The position numbers and the translations under genes are program-made. A DNA stretch of 42,294 nucleotides. Source: a virus. The notes beneath the pieces are model-generated. The model searched no databases. It had not been told where the DNA came from and was given only the letters and a program-made list of their open reading frames with translations. Of this stretch, positions 1 through 6,082 are shown piece by piece. Every line of letters starts with the position of its first letter. The first letter of the stretch is position 1. Where the stretch lies: the IMG/VR virus record IMGVR_UViG_3300004804_000012, positions 1-42,294 of that record; one strand, written 5' to 3'.

Positions 1-330
1 GAAGTTCAGTCTGCGTGTCGTGGTTGATCGAACGGCCACGTTAAAAATCGATCAAACGCTAACAGGCGCACCTGTTGCTCTCGCTGCCTGACCCAAAAGG
101 TCGGTAGCCCGCAAAGCAGCCCTAGTCGGAGGGGTTGCCTAGCGGTCGCCAAATCCGGCTCGCGCGAACTCACCGCCTGGTTCTGTTCGCGCTAAAACTG
201 TCCCGGGCTGGTTCGCCAAAAACCCACGCCGAGTGGGGACGCGCGAACGAGATTCAAATAACTCGGACACACACGTAGACGACTGTTCTGAAAGTCTCAC
301 CGGACCCGGGTTCAATTCCCGGCACCTCCA
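1..330 (+). ncRNA. ssrA: tmRNA, 3' part (5' end lies before the window)
   Basis: Transfer-messenger RNA, which rescues stalled ribosomes and tags their products for proteolysis. The 3' end has a T-arm (CCGGG TTCAATT CCCGG, 307-323) followed by acceptor strand CACCTCC and discriminator A at 330. CCA is not encoded, as in the tRNAs nearby. An open tag frame ends with GCT CTC GCT GCC TGA (77-91), giving the typical ...ALAA stop. Reading back in that frame gives TLTGAPVALAA; the resume codon is not certain (roughly 41-58). About 215 nt of hairpin-rich sequence, as expected for pseudoknots, separates tag and T-arm. A CGTGG/CCACG stem precedes the tag. The 5' acceptor strand and D-arm are outside the window, so acceptor pairing could not be checked. 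Confidence 0.82.
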
Positions 331-362
331 CTGTTCCTTGTTCCTTACGAAAGGAGACTGTT

Positions 363-713
363 TTGATCACCAAAAAGAAGGCACCCAAAACCGGGTTCTG
401 GGCCCGGTTCGAGGTCGAGACCCGGCGGCGCTTTGCGTTCAGCCTGGCGCAGTTCTGGCCCGTGAACGAGATCCTGCCCGACAGCGAGGCGGAGCAGGAC
501 GAGATTTACTATAGGCGCGCAATCGCCCGGATGAAACCGGCGGAGCGAGTCGAACTTCTCCGGGAGATGTTGCGTTTGACGCAAAAGAGCGTTAAGTTCT
601 TCGATCGCGAGGTGCCGACGTCGGTACGCCTGGAGATGATCTGCGGCGTGATCAGGCGGTTCGAGGAACTTGTCGTGGCAGCGCAGTACGCCGAGATCGA
701 TATTTGGCAGTGA
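363..713 (+). CDS. Hypothetical protein, 116 aa
   Basis: Small, largely helical and charged protein with a basic N-terminus (MITKKKAPK) and no recognised domain. The start is TTG at 363, chosen because a strong ribosome-binding site (AAAGGAG, 350-356) sits just upstream and no ATG is suitably placed. The segment KPAERVELLREMLRLTQKSV looks like an amphipathic helix. It lies between the tmRNA and a tRNA pair, so it may share their transcript. Codon use is G+C-rich, like the other small genes of the first 6 kb. I do not recognise the family and assign no function. Confidence 0.7.
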   Translation: MITKKKAPKTGFWARFEVETRRRFAFSLAQFWPVNEILPDSEAEQDEIYYRRAIARMKPAERVELLREMLRLTQKSVKFFDREVPTSVRLEMICGVIRRFEELVVAAQYAEIDIWQ

Positions 714-750
714 TGTTTAGGCCTGTAGCGCCATGCGCGCACAGGTCAGC

Positions 751-823
751 GGGGACATAGCTCAATTGGCAGAGCAACGCGTTTGCAACGCGTAGGCTGA
801 GGGTTCGAGTCCTTCTGTCTCCA
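751..823 (+). tRNA. tRNA-Ala (anticodon TGC)
   Basis: Complete cloverleaf. Acceptor GGGGACA pairs with TGTCTCC and discriminator A, including a G3:U70 wobble, the classical alanine identity element. The anticodon stem ACGCG/CGCGT encloses loop TTTGCAA with anticodon TGC. The T-arm is GAGGG TTCGAGT CCTTC. CCA is not encoded. Confidence 0.95.
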
Positions 824-826
824 TTT

Positions 827-899
827 GCCAGCGTAGCTCAATTGGCAGAGCAGCTGATTTGTAATCAGCAGGTTGCGGGTTCGACTCCCGCCGCTGGCT
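827..899 (+). tRNA. tRNA-Thr (anticodon TGT)
   Basis: Acceptor GCCAGCG pairs with CGCTGGC, discriminator T. The anticodon stem GCTGA/TCAGC encloses loop TTTGTAA, anticodon TGT. T-arm GCGGG TTCGACT CCCGC. Only 3 nt separate it from tRNA-Ala, so both are probably cut from one transcript. Confidence 0.95.
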
Positions 900-921
900 T
901 CTCCGTTCGAGTGTTGGTATT

Positions 922-1095
922 CCGGACGGTCTAAAGGTGCGCTGGAAACGAAGCGGCTGCTGTGGCTCTGCACGCTGTTGAATCCGGCGGGAAGTAGCTA
1001 CTCCCAACCACGTGTACTGTCTGGCGACATCCACGCATATTCAGTCGTGGCCTGCAGATAAGTGCTGACGTCCAGCGCACCTTTAAGCCGTCCGG
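922..1095 (+). ncRNA. Long-range stem-loop RNA of unknown role
   Basis: The left arm at 922-945 and the right arm at 1072-1095 are complementary over 24 nt with two adjacent mismatched positions. They enclose about 126 nt with smaller hairpins (CCACG/CGTGG at 1031-1050; GGGA/TCCC near 984). There is no convincing ORF inside. The right arm shares CCGTCC (1088-1093) with the left strand of the intrinsic terminator that follows, so the two structures exclude each other, as in an attenuator. It directly follows tRNA-Thr. It could be a stable phage ncRNA or a read-through control element; no known RNA family was recognised. Confidence 0.5.
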
Positions 1096-1119
1096 GTACC
1101 AATGCCCGGGCGGTTTTTT
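1088..1119 (+). terminator. Intrinsic terminator after the tRNA pair
   Basis: Stem CCGTCCGGG / CCCGGGCGG (one G-U pair) with an 8-nt loop, followed by six Ts (1114-1119). Its left strand overlaps the right arm of the upstream long-range stem. Confidence 0.85.
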
Positions 1120-1149
1120 GTTTAACTACCTAAGCACGAGGAGTTACCA

Positions 1150-1359
1150 GTGCCGCGGTTTAATCATGGGTTTTCTTTCCCGTTTGAGATCGTGAGCCGC
1201 GATAAATTTGGCCACGATATTACAAGCGCGCAACTTCGAGAAGCCATCATGGCGCGGCTGGACAGCCTTTCAGACGACGAGCTAGCCGATGCGTGCGACG
1301 AGCCGCTCGACACCTACGAAGAAGCTGGGGGCCCTGATGCTGTCGCAGTTCCTGACTGA
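1150..1359 (+). CDS. Hypothetical acidic protein, 69 aa
   Basis: Starts at GTG 1150 with GAGGAG (1138-1143) as ribosome-binding site. The protein is short and acidic in its second half (SLSDDELADACDEPLDTYEE), with no signal peptide, membrane segment or metal-binding motif. The next small membrane-protein gene starts inside its 3' end in another frame, suggesting translational coupling. Family not recognised. Confidence 0.6.
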   Translation: MPRFNHGFSFPFEIVSRDKFGHDITSAQLREAIMARLDSLSDDELADACDEPLDTYEEAGGPDAVAVPD

Positions 1360-1516
1360 GTTCCTTGTCGGGTTGTTTGGAGTCGCCGCCTACAACGTGT
1401 TCTTCAACCCAAACTTTAAAGATGAGCTTGCGGCCCCGACACAATGGCGGCATCGTATTCGCGACCTATTGGTCGTATTGATATCAATTCAGTTCTACAA
1501 ACTGCTCATTCGGTAG
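1337..1516 (+). CDS. Small membrane protein, 59 aa
   Basis: ATG at 1337 opens a frame beginning MLSQFLTEFLVGLFGVAAYN, a hydrophobic N-terminal segment, and ending with a second hydrophobic stretch (DLLVVLISIQFYKLLIR). It overlaps the preceding gene by 23 nt. The site before ATG is weak (GGGGGCC), so translation may depend on coupling. A perfect ATTGATATCAAT palindrome (1477-1488) lies in the coding sequence and uses an ATA-free Leu-Ile-Ser-Ile context. Probably a two-pass inner-membrane miniprotein of unknown role. Confidence 0.55.
   Translation: MLSQFLTEFLVGLFGVAAYNVFFNPNFKDELAAPTQWRHRIRDLLVVLISIQFYKLLIR
1477..1488. repeat. GATATC palindrome copy 1
   Basis: Perfect 12-bp palindrome ATTGATATCAAT inside the small membrane-protein gene. 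It is the leftmost of 16 copies of an A/T-flanked GATATC motif spread over the window. Confidence 0.7.
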
Positions 1517-1520
1517 CGGC

Positions 1521-1604
1521 GGCCGAGTGGCGAAATAGGTAGACGCACGGGACTTAAAATCCTGTGGTAGCAATACCGTGCGGGTTCGAGTCCCGCCTCG
1601 GTCA
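1521..1604 (+). tRNA. tRNA-Leu (anticodon TAA)
   Basis: Class II tRNA of 84 nt with an extended variable arm. Acceptor GGCCGAG pairs with CTCGGTC (one G-U), discriminator A. Anticodon loop CTTAAAA gives TAA, reading TTA, a codon likely to be rare in a G+C-rich host. T-arm GCGGG TTCGAGT CCCGC. No encoded CCA. Confidence 0.93.
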
Positions 1605-1645
1605 GTGTTTCTGGTTCAATTTCTCCTCTTACGAAAGGGTTCGAA

Positions 1646-2026
1646 ATGGCCAAGCAGCAGAAGCAGCAGAAGCAGAAGAACAGCGGCGTGGTGGCGGTGC
1701 GGGCCAAGAAGGCGAAGACCCCCGCCCAACTCGCCAAGGCGGCCGCCAATGTTAAGGCGGCGCAGGAGCGGTTCAACCAGCTCCAGGCCCAGCAGCAGGC
1801 CGCGAACGAGATGCGGTCGATGGGCTACATGGGGACCGACGCGGACCTCATCGAGATCCGGGTGGCCCAAGCCCAGGCCAAGCTCGACCAGCAGTACGTC
1901 CTCGACGTGCTCGCCGGGCCGCACGGCAAGCGGGTTTCGCAGTTTCTGGGCCGCCGGTTCCGCGGTAGCCCGACGAAGGTCGCGACCGTCGTGAGGAACT
2001 ACCTCAAGACGCAGGGCCTGTCCTGA
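1646..2026 (+). CDS. Hypothetical basic coiled-coil protein, 126 aa
   Basis: ATG at 1646 is preceded by ACGAAAGGG. The N-terminus is very rich in Lys and Gln (MAKQQKQQKQKN), followed by an Ala/Gln-rich predicted coiled coil (about residues 25-85) and a basic C-terminus with GKRVSQFLGRRFRGSP. The overall charge is strongly positive, compatible with nucleic-acid binding, but there is no recognised fold. Codon use is almost entirely G/C-ending, stronger than in the large genes downstream. The leader TTACGAAAGGG resembles that of the gene at 363 (TTACGAAAGGAG), suggesting a shared translation-initiation design. Confidence 0.7.
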   Translation: MAKQQKQQKQKNSGVVAVRAKKAKTPAQLAKAAANVKAAQERFNQLQAQQQAANEMRSMGYMGTDADLIEIRVAQAQAKLDQQYVLDVLAGPHGKRVSQFLGRRFRGSPTKVATVVRNYLKTQGLS

Positions 2027-2035
2027 TCTTAGGCG

Positions 2036-2150
2036 GCCGCCCCTCCTCTACGACAGACGGCCCGGTAATGGTGGTGCTTGGTGTGTTGCTGACAACATCA
2101 GGCCGCTGAAAGCACTATTACCGGGTCGCCTATCGTAGAGGAGGGGCCGG
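2036..2150 (+). ncRNA. Long imperfect hairpin (about 115 nt)
   Basis: Nested arms pair outward to inward: CCCCTCCTCTACGA (2040-2053) with TCGTAGAGGAGGGG (2133-2146), CCCGGTAAT (2061-2069) with ATTACCGGG (2117-2125), and GTGCTT (2074-2079) with AAGCAC (2110-2115). There is no T-run, so it is not a standard terminator. It could be an RNase III-type processing site, an mRNA-stabilising 3' structure or a small RNA. Confidence 0.55.
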
Positions 2151-2181
2151 GCCAAAACACATTAACCTGAAAGGGATCCGA

Positions 2182-2697
2182 ATGCGTTGGTTTGTCGCTG
2201 TTCTGTTTGTGTTGATTGGTGCTTCGGCACAGGCTGAAAGCACCCTGAGCGCGCTTACGGCGCTTATGCAGGAGAACCTCGACGCGTGTACCGTTGAGGA
2301 CATGCCGCGGCTCATGGCCACGATGAGCGTAGAGATGCCGCAGCGTGAGTTGTTTGAAGAGCAGACCCGCGCCGAGTGGGAAAGCTCAAACCTCTACCAC
2401 AAGTTGGACGAGATCAAAATTGTCCGGTGGCGGCAAGTTAGGGCGCCGTATCTTGTGGCGGTCGTCACGCAGACGATCAGCCCTAATGCAACGTTTCAGG
2501 CAGAGGAACGCGAAGGTGACGAGCCGGATGAAGACTTGTCTCACACCTTCTCGCTGCGCACGCGTACGCCAAAGACTCGGTCTACCGTGCTCTTCAAAAA
2601 AGAGCGCGGTAAATGGAAGATCGTGGCCGGGTTAGACGAACCGGTGCCGGTCGACGATTGCCCAGACGAAAACTGCCGTTGGCCCGCGCCAAACTAA
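2182..2697 (+). CDS. Secreted or periplasmic protein, NTF2-like (tentative), 171 aa
   Basis: Starts at ATG 2182 with AAAGGG upstream. The N-terminus is a clear signal peptide: MRWF, a hydrophobic core to about residue 15, then ASAQA as a probable signal peptidase I site, giving a mature start at Glu19. The mature domain has helical repeats (ALTALMQENLDACTVEDMPR), then alternating strands and a final KKERGKWKIVAGLDEP strand pair, an arrangement like NTF2/SnoaL-like domains (inference from pattern only). Cys35, and Cys163 and Cys168 near the end, might form a disulfide after export. A phage protein sent to the periplasm suggests envelope interaction or superinfection exclusion, but no function can be assigned. 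Confidence 0.7.
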   Translation: MRWFVAVLFVLIGASAQAESTLSALTALMQENLDACTVEDMPRLMATMSVEMPQRELFEEQTRAEWESSNLYHKLDEIKIVRWRQVRAPYLVAVVTQTISPNATFQAEEREGDEPDEDLSHTFSLRTRTPKTRSTVLFKKERGKWKIVAGLDEPVPVDDCPDENCRWPAPN

Positions 2698-2705
2698 GTC
2701 TGACT

Positions 2706-2731
2706 AACTCTGACTTATCTTGGTCAGAGTT
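2706..2731. repeat. Inverted repeat after the secreted-protein gene
   Basis: AACTCTGAC (2706-2714) and GTCAGAGTT (2723-2731) form a perfect 9-bp stem with an 8-nt loop, 8 nt after the stop codon. No T-run follows, so if it terminates transcription it is atypical. A second small hairpin, GGCTT/AAGCC, follows at 2741-2754. Confidence 0.6.
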
Positions 2732-2761
2732 GTTTAAACGGGCTTGAATAAGCCAATAAGC

Positions 2762-2836
2762 CGTGTAGTCTCAACCGGGCCAATTTTGTTGTTTTTACGG
2801 GAAAAACGCAATTTTGACCTCGGTTGAGATTACACG
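2762..2836. repeat. 16-bp inverted repeat with A/T-rich palindromic centre
   Basis: The arms at 2762-2777 and 2821-2836 match over 16 bp with one mismatch. The 43-nt interior is itself partly self-complementary (CAATTTTG..GTTTTT / AAAAAC..CAATTTTG). This is the most A/T-rich non-coding stretch in the left part of the window. It could be an RNA structure, a protein-binding cruciform or part of a replication origin; the sequence does not discriminate. Confidence 0.5.
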
Positions 2837-2894
2837 GGTTATTTAGGCGCGCGGCTAAATTATTTTCCCGCACGGTAAATTTTTGCCGTAAGTC

Positions 2895-2959
2895 GTTGCA
2901 GGGCTTGAATTTACAACTGACAAGTTTGTGTCTTGCGCTGTAAACCCAAGCCCCGCAAC
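2895..2959. ncRNA. Multi-stem structured element
   Basis: Stacked complementary segments: GTTGC/GCAAC (2895-2899 with 2955-2959), GGGCTTG/CAAGCCC (2901-2907 with 2947-2953), TTTACA/TGTAAA (2910-2915 with 2939-2944), and an inner CAAG/CTTG loop. The small interruptions between stems are regular. No ORF covers it convincingly. A structured 5' leader for the gene at 3039 or an independent RNA is possible. Confidence 0.5.
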
Positions 2960-3010
2960 AAGTTACGTCAAATCTTGGCGGTTGACGGAGCTAAAACCCC
3001 GGTTTCTAGG

Positions 3011-3026
3011 CCAAAGATATCTTTGG
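3011..3026. repeat. GATATC palindrome copy 2 (16-bp perfect)
   Basis: CCAAAGATATCTTTGG is a perfect 16-bp palindrome, the longest version of the dispersed motif. It lies 13 nt before the ATG at 3039, and its right end overlaps the GGAG that could act as the ribosome-binding site there. Confidence 0.75.
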
Positions 3027-3038
3027 AGTACTGGCTAA

Positions 3039-3344
3039 ATGGAAGTCCTCACGGCTACATATGTCTCGGGCGCAGAGCTGTTCAGAGACTGCGACGATGT
3101 TCTCGACCTTTTCTACGACCGAGCGTTGCCAGACGTACGGCTTCTGTGCCCGAACGACCTGCTTGAATTCGACGGGATTTTGCTCGGCAGTATGACCTCT
3201 CTAGTTGCCGGGCTTGCAGACGCGATTGCCCACGAAACCGACGAAGCGTTTGTGCAGGAGTGCAAGGTCGTTCTTGCGCGTATCGAAGCTCTTGGCGAAG
3301 TCCACTATTTCGTTCTCGACGACGAACTTCTTATGAAAGGCTGA
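3039..3344 (+). CDS. Hypothetical acidic protein, 101 aa
   Basis: ATG at 3039, with GGAG at 3025-3028 about 10 nt upstream. The protein is acidic, without membrane segment or metal motif; the central part (LAGLADAIAHETDEAFVQECKV as two helical turns) looks helical and the end (YFVLDDELLMKG) strand-like. The next gene starts 1 nt after the stop codon, so the two form an operon with the coiled-coil gene at 4031. Family not recognised. Confidence 0.65.
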   Translation: MEVLTATYVSGAELFRDCDDVLDLFYDRALPDVRLLCPNDLLEFDGILLGSMTSLVAGLADAIAHETDEAFVQECKVVLARIEALGEVHYFVLDDELLMKG

Positions 3345-3345
3345 A

Positions 3346-4008
3346 ATGACCAAGACGCATCACGAATCGCAGCTGCTTGCCGCGGCGAAGAGTTACACCC
3401 TGGAGGCGGTGGAAGCTGTCCTGACAGATCCGCTCGCTGAAAAGCAAGACACGAAAAGCATCATCCTCGGCGCACTGACGTCGGTGGGTGAATGCGTCGT
3501 CCACCTTGAAAACGCGCAGGAAAAGGTGGGCTACCTGCTCATGCTGTCGACCCGCGCCGTGAGGGAGGCGGTCATCCATGGTGTGAACATGATGATCACC
3601 GAAGCGGAACGCATGCACACCACTGTTCGACTGTGGCAAGCCGCTCGTGACAACATGGGCGAGGAGGTGGTGGTATTTGACACCGCCGCCGGGATTGTCG
3701 AGGCGGTAATACAGTATCGGCACGTCTTGGCGGCGCTGCGCTATTACCGCGAGCAAACGAAAGACATGCCCGAAGAGCGCGTGAAATGGGATGTGATGAT
3801 CAACATCTTCAAGCTCGCGCAGACGAAGTACGCCGAATCCGTGGTTCTCAACGCGCGCGCTGTGTTGATCTACGTGGCGCAAAACACGCAGATAATCGCG
3901 GAGTTGGCCGAACAGTGGCCTACGGACTCGGCCTGGGTTTCTTGGCCGATTTGGTTGAATCAAAAAGAACTGGCAACGCTGACGATCGACCAGAAGCTCG
4001 GTGCTTAA
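3346..4008 (+). CDS. Hypothetical helical protein, 220 aa
   Basis: ATG at 3346 has AAAGG five bases upstream, inside the end of the preceding gene, so translation is probably coupled. The sequence is almost entirely helix-forming, with many Ala, Val, Glu and Leu residues. It has two Cys-free long amphipathic stretches, an aromatic-rich middle (YRHVLAALRYYREQTKD) and a Trp-rich end (WPTDSAWVSWPIWLNQ). No signal peptide, transmembrane helix or catalytic motif is evident. The stop lies inside the next gene's leader. Not recognised. Confidence 0.65.
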   Translation: MTKTHHESQLLAAAKSYTLEAVEAVLTDPLAEKQDTKSIILGALTSVGECVVHLENAQEKVGYLLMLSTRAVREAVIHGVNMMITEAERMHTTVRLWQAARDNMGEEVVVFDTAAGIVEAVIQYRHVLAALRYYREQTKDMPEERVKWDVMINIFKLAQTKYAESVVLNARAVLIYVAQNTQIIAELAEQWPTDSAWVSWPIWLNQKELATLTIDQKLGA

Positions 4009-4030
4009 CCATTTACAAGAAAGTGGACCC

Positions 4031-4885
4031 ATGTACGAAAGACTGATCGAAGACATCGAAACGCGGCTCAAGCCGAAAGCCGCTGGAACGGGACCGCTCA
4101 GCAACGACGAGCGGTTGTTGGCCCACGCTTGCGCAGCGATTTATGAACTGCGGGCTGATCTTTGTTCCACGACAGTTAAAGCCAGACTGCATAGGGACGA
4201 GCGAGATGGGCTTAAGGGCGAGCTGGAAGATCTCAAGGAAGATCGCGCAGACGATGCTCAAACGGAGCACGAGCTTCGCAAGACCATCTCGGAACTGCGG
4301 GCAGAGAAGGCAACGTTGATCGACCGGCTCACGGCGCGCAACAACGTCATCAATTCGTTGCACACCCGGATCGAGCAGTTGGAACAGAGTCACAAGAGCA
4401 TTAACGCGTCGCTGGCCGCCCGTGTTGACAGCAACAAAGACAGTGCCGAATTGCGTGAGCAGTGCAAGCAGCTCAAAGAGGATTTGAACGGCCGTATCAA
4501 CATCAATATCAAGTTGCGCAGGACCAATGCCGAATTGTCCGAAGAAAACGAGCGACTTAAAACAGAGATTGACGCCACCGACCGCCTTTCTGCTGCCCGG
4601 CACAAAATCGCCGATGAGTTTAACACGGAACTCGGTCGAAGAAGCATAGAGCTGGCGGCCGTGACGATAGAGCGTGATCGGCTCAGGCAAGAAATTGACG
4701 CGCGTGCTGCCGACACCGAAGTTAAGTGCGACGTGATGAATGCGGTGGCGGCCGATCTCGCAAACCTTGAAGACGTACTCGCAAATGCTCGGGAGATTTC
4801 CAGGGCGATTGAGCCCACTTGTCGCGCGTTGGCTGATCAGGCCTCGCGACTCCACAAGACCCTGTCGCATAAGTCCAAGCCCTAA
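4031..4885 (+). CDS. Long coiled-coil protein, 284 aa
   Basis: ATG at 4031 is preceded by AAGAAAGTGGAC, the same 12-nt leader found before the zinc-binding gene at 5706, supporting this start over GTG 4001. From about residue 45 to 240 the protein is a near-continuous coiled coil (repeats such as LKGELEDLKEDR, ELRAEKATLIDRL, NAELSEENERLKTEID). The ends are globular or basic (LHKTLSHKSKP). There are no membrane segments. Structural, scaffolding or cytoskeleton-like roles are possible; the sequence only shows a rod-like protein. Confidence 0.7.
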   Translation: MYERLIEDIETRLKPKAAGTGPLSNDERLLAHACAAIYELRADLCSTTVKARLHRDERDGLKGELEDLKEDRADDAQTEHELRKTISELRAEKATLIDRLTARNNVINSLHTRIEQLEQSHKSINASLAARVDSNKDSAELREQCKQLKEDLNGRININIKLRRTNAELSEENERLKTEIDATDRLSAARHKIADEFNTELGRRSIELAAVTIERDRLRQEIDARAADTEVKCDVMNAVAADLANLEDVLANAREISRAIEPTCRALADQASRLHKTLSHKSKP

Positions 4886-4918
4886 ATAACGGGCAAAAAC
4901 GCGGCATATCTCTTGAAC
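4883..4918 (+). promoter_or_regulatory. Promoter-like element, copy 1
   Basis: TAAATA (4883) followed, exactly 20 nt from its first base, by GGCATATCTCTTGAAC (4903-4918). Two more copies with identical spacing occur at 5576 and 6393, all in intergenic leaders. GAACAC here also forms a hairpin with GTGTTC (4915-4933). The gene served starts at GTG 4974. Confidence 0.55.
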
Positions 4919-4973
4919 ACCTAGTAAGTGTTCACCGCGCCAGCGGCTTCTGGCCTTTACCAAAGGGTTTCAC

Positions 4974-5504
4974 GTGATCAAGGATTGCATTCGTCTAATC
5001 GGTATGGTGGCCTTCATCCTGTGCATGCTCACCCTCCGGCTCAAGAGCGAGATCGAGGCTGTGAAGTTCGACGAAGACTGCACCGGCGTCCTCCTCGACG
5101 CCGACCTGTTCAAGGTGCACGCCGACCGCGACTGGGCGGCGTACGTGGAGGAGATCAGGGCTTCGACGGCCCGGACTGACGAGATCGTCGCCTGCTCTAC
5201 CGCGTCTCGGGCGTTTCACCGCGCCCAGGCCGAAGAGCAGGCAGCGGCCAACCGCCAGGCCATCGAGGTTGCGTTCAAACGCGACCTCGCCAGGATCGAG
5301 ACCGAGCGCCGTCAGGCCGCGGCCATCCTGATGATGGTCGGGCAATTCAGCGAAGCTTGCGGAAAAGCGCAGACCCCCGGCTTCAAGGCCAGTTTCTTGC
5401 GGCAATTTGGCGTTCAGTTCCAGGTGAAAGCCATGGAGTTGAACGGGCAAGTCTCCGTTGACCCTGTGCTGGCAACCCTGCAGGGTTTTCTTGTCGGCCT
5501 CTGA
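4974..5504 (+). CDS. Membrane-anchored protein, 176 aa
   Basis: Start GTG at 4974, with AAAGGG (4961-4966) upstream; no better ATG exists before the hydrophobic segment. Residues 6-22 (IRLIGMVAFILCMLTLR region) form an N-terminal membrane anchor. The remainder is charged and helical, with a coiled-coil stretch (HRAQAEEQAAANRQ to ETERRQAAA) and a hydrophobic end (ATLQGFLVGL). Topology is probably N-in with a periplasmic or cytoplasmic rod. It is transcribed from the element at 4883 and ends in the terminator at 5516, so it is likely monocistronic. Function unknown. Confidence 0.7.
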   Translation: MIKDCIRLIGMVAFILCMLTLRLKSEIEAVKFDEDCTGVLLDADLFKVHADRDWAAYVEEIRASTARTDEIVACSTASRAFHRAQAEEQAAANRQAIEVAFKRDLARIETERRQAAAILMMVGQFSEACGKAQTPGFKASFLRQFGVQFQVKAMELNGQVSVDPVLATLQGFLVGL

Positions 5505-5515
5505 GCCGACCAGAA

Positions 5516-5556
5516 AAGAGCGATCCAGGCCGCAAGGCCCGGTCCCGCTCTTTTTC
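5516..5556 (+). terminator. Intrinsic terminator
   Basis: AAGAGCG (5516-5522) pairs with CGCTCTT (5546-5552), with an inner GGCC-GCAA-GGCC hairpin, then a T-run. TAGCTATCA follows immediately (5558-5566), as it does after three other terminators here. Confidence 0.85.
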
Positions 5557-5575
5557 TTAGCTATCAGCGCTGACC

Positions 5576-5611
5576 TAAATAAACGCCTAAATCACGGCAT
5601 ATCTATTGAAC
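5576..5611 (+). promoter_or_regulatory. Promoter-like element, copy 2
   Basis: TAAATA at 5576, then GGCATATCTATTGAAC at 5596-5611, with the same 20-nt offset as the other copies. It lies between a terminator and the gene at 5706, where a promoter is required if termination is efficient. Confidence 0.6.
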
Positions 5612-5705
5612 AGGAAAGGCTATTAGCGCTAGTAGTCTTTAACACACATAGGGCTTATGCAAGTCCTTTGGCGCGTGCTGTTCCGTGTCATAAAGAAAGT
5701 GGACG

Positions 5706-5930
5706 ATGCGCACATGCGCGGAATGCGGTCAGGACGGCGTTCGCGGAAAGGTTTGCGGCGCGTGCCGCAAGGCCGTCGCACGCCACCAGCGCCTGGTGGC
5801 CCCGGCAGCGGCCCGGCTCAGGGGCCTTGTCGCCGCGGCCCACGCCGCCGGGCGTATGCCCGCCGACCTGCGGGCCGCTTCGGCGGCTGCCGTCGACCGG
5901 GCCATGACGGTCGGTCTGCGCGCCACATAG
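5706..5930 (+). CDS. Small zinc-ribbon-like protein, 74 aa
   Basis: ATG at 5706 follows AAAGAAAGTGGACG, matching the leader of the coiled-coil gene at 4031. The N-terminus holds two CxxC knuckles (C4-A-E-C7 and C17-G-A-C20), a probable zinc ribbon. The rest is an Ala/Arg-rich helix (VAPAAARLRGLVAAAHAAGR). Such small zinc proteins often bind nucleic acids or proteins; no specific family is identifiable. Codons are very G/C-rich, and longer overlapping frames in the same stretch look like artefacts of that composition. Confidence 0.65.
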   Translation: MRTCAECGQDGVRGKVCGACRKAVARHQRLVAPAAARLRGLVAAAHAAGRMPADLRAASAAAVDRAMTVGLRAT

Positions 5931-5944
5931 GCGCGCGTTTAGTC

Positions 5945-6019
5945 GCGCATGCGTGTGTCACGCAGCATGCGCTGAATGCAGGACAAGTCCTGCCGTAATA
6001 CTGTGGGGAAGCTCCACAG
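5945..6019 (+). other. Hairpin-rich leader before the gene at 6083
   Basis: Three consecutive small hairpins: GCGCATG/CATGCGC (5945-5951, 5966-5972), CAGGAC/GTCCTG with a 2-nt loop (5979-5992), and CTGTGG/CCACAG (6001-6006, 6014-6019). They fill most of the 152 nt between two genes. This may be a structured leader or RNA-stability element. Confidence 0.45.
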
Positions 6020-6082
6020 GGCCCGCGAAGCCGCAACTGTTTCATGATAGAGTCACCACACAATCAAAAAGGGGTCACTACA

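Noticed and set aside
4013-4963. Long minus-strand ORF of 316 codons
   Set aside because: It lies fully opposite a coiled-coil gene with a good ribosome-binding site. The antisense reading is a composition artefact without motifs.
5657-5998. Alternative + strand ORF overlapping the zinc-ribbon gene
   Set aside because: Arg/Gly/Pro low-complexity translation, no ribosome-binding site; the 5706 frame has CxxC motifs and a conserved leader.
5990-6045. Cobalamin-riboswitch-like fragments (GGGGAAGC and CCGCAACTGT)
   Set aside because: The conserved core between them and the receptor stems are missing, and the downstream gene has no link to cobalamin.
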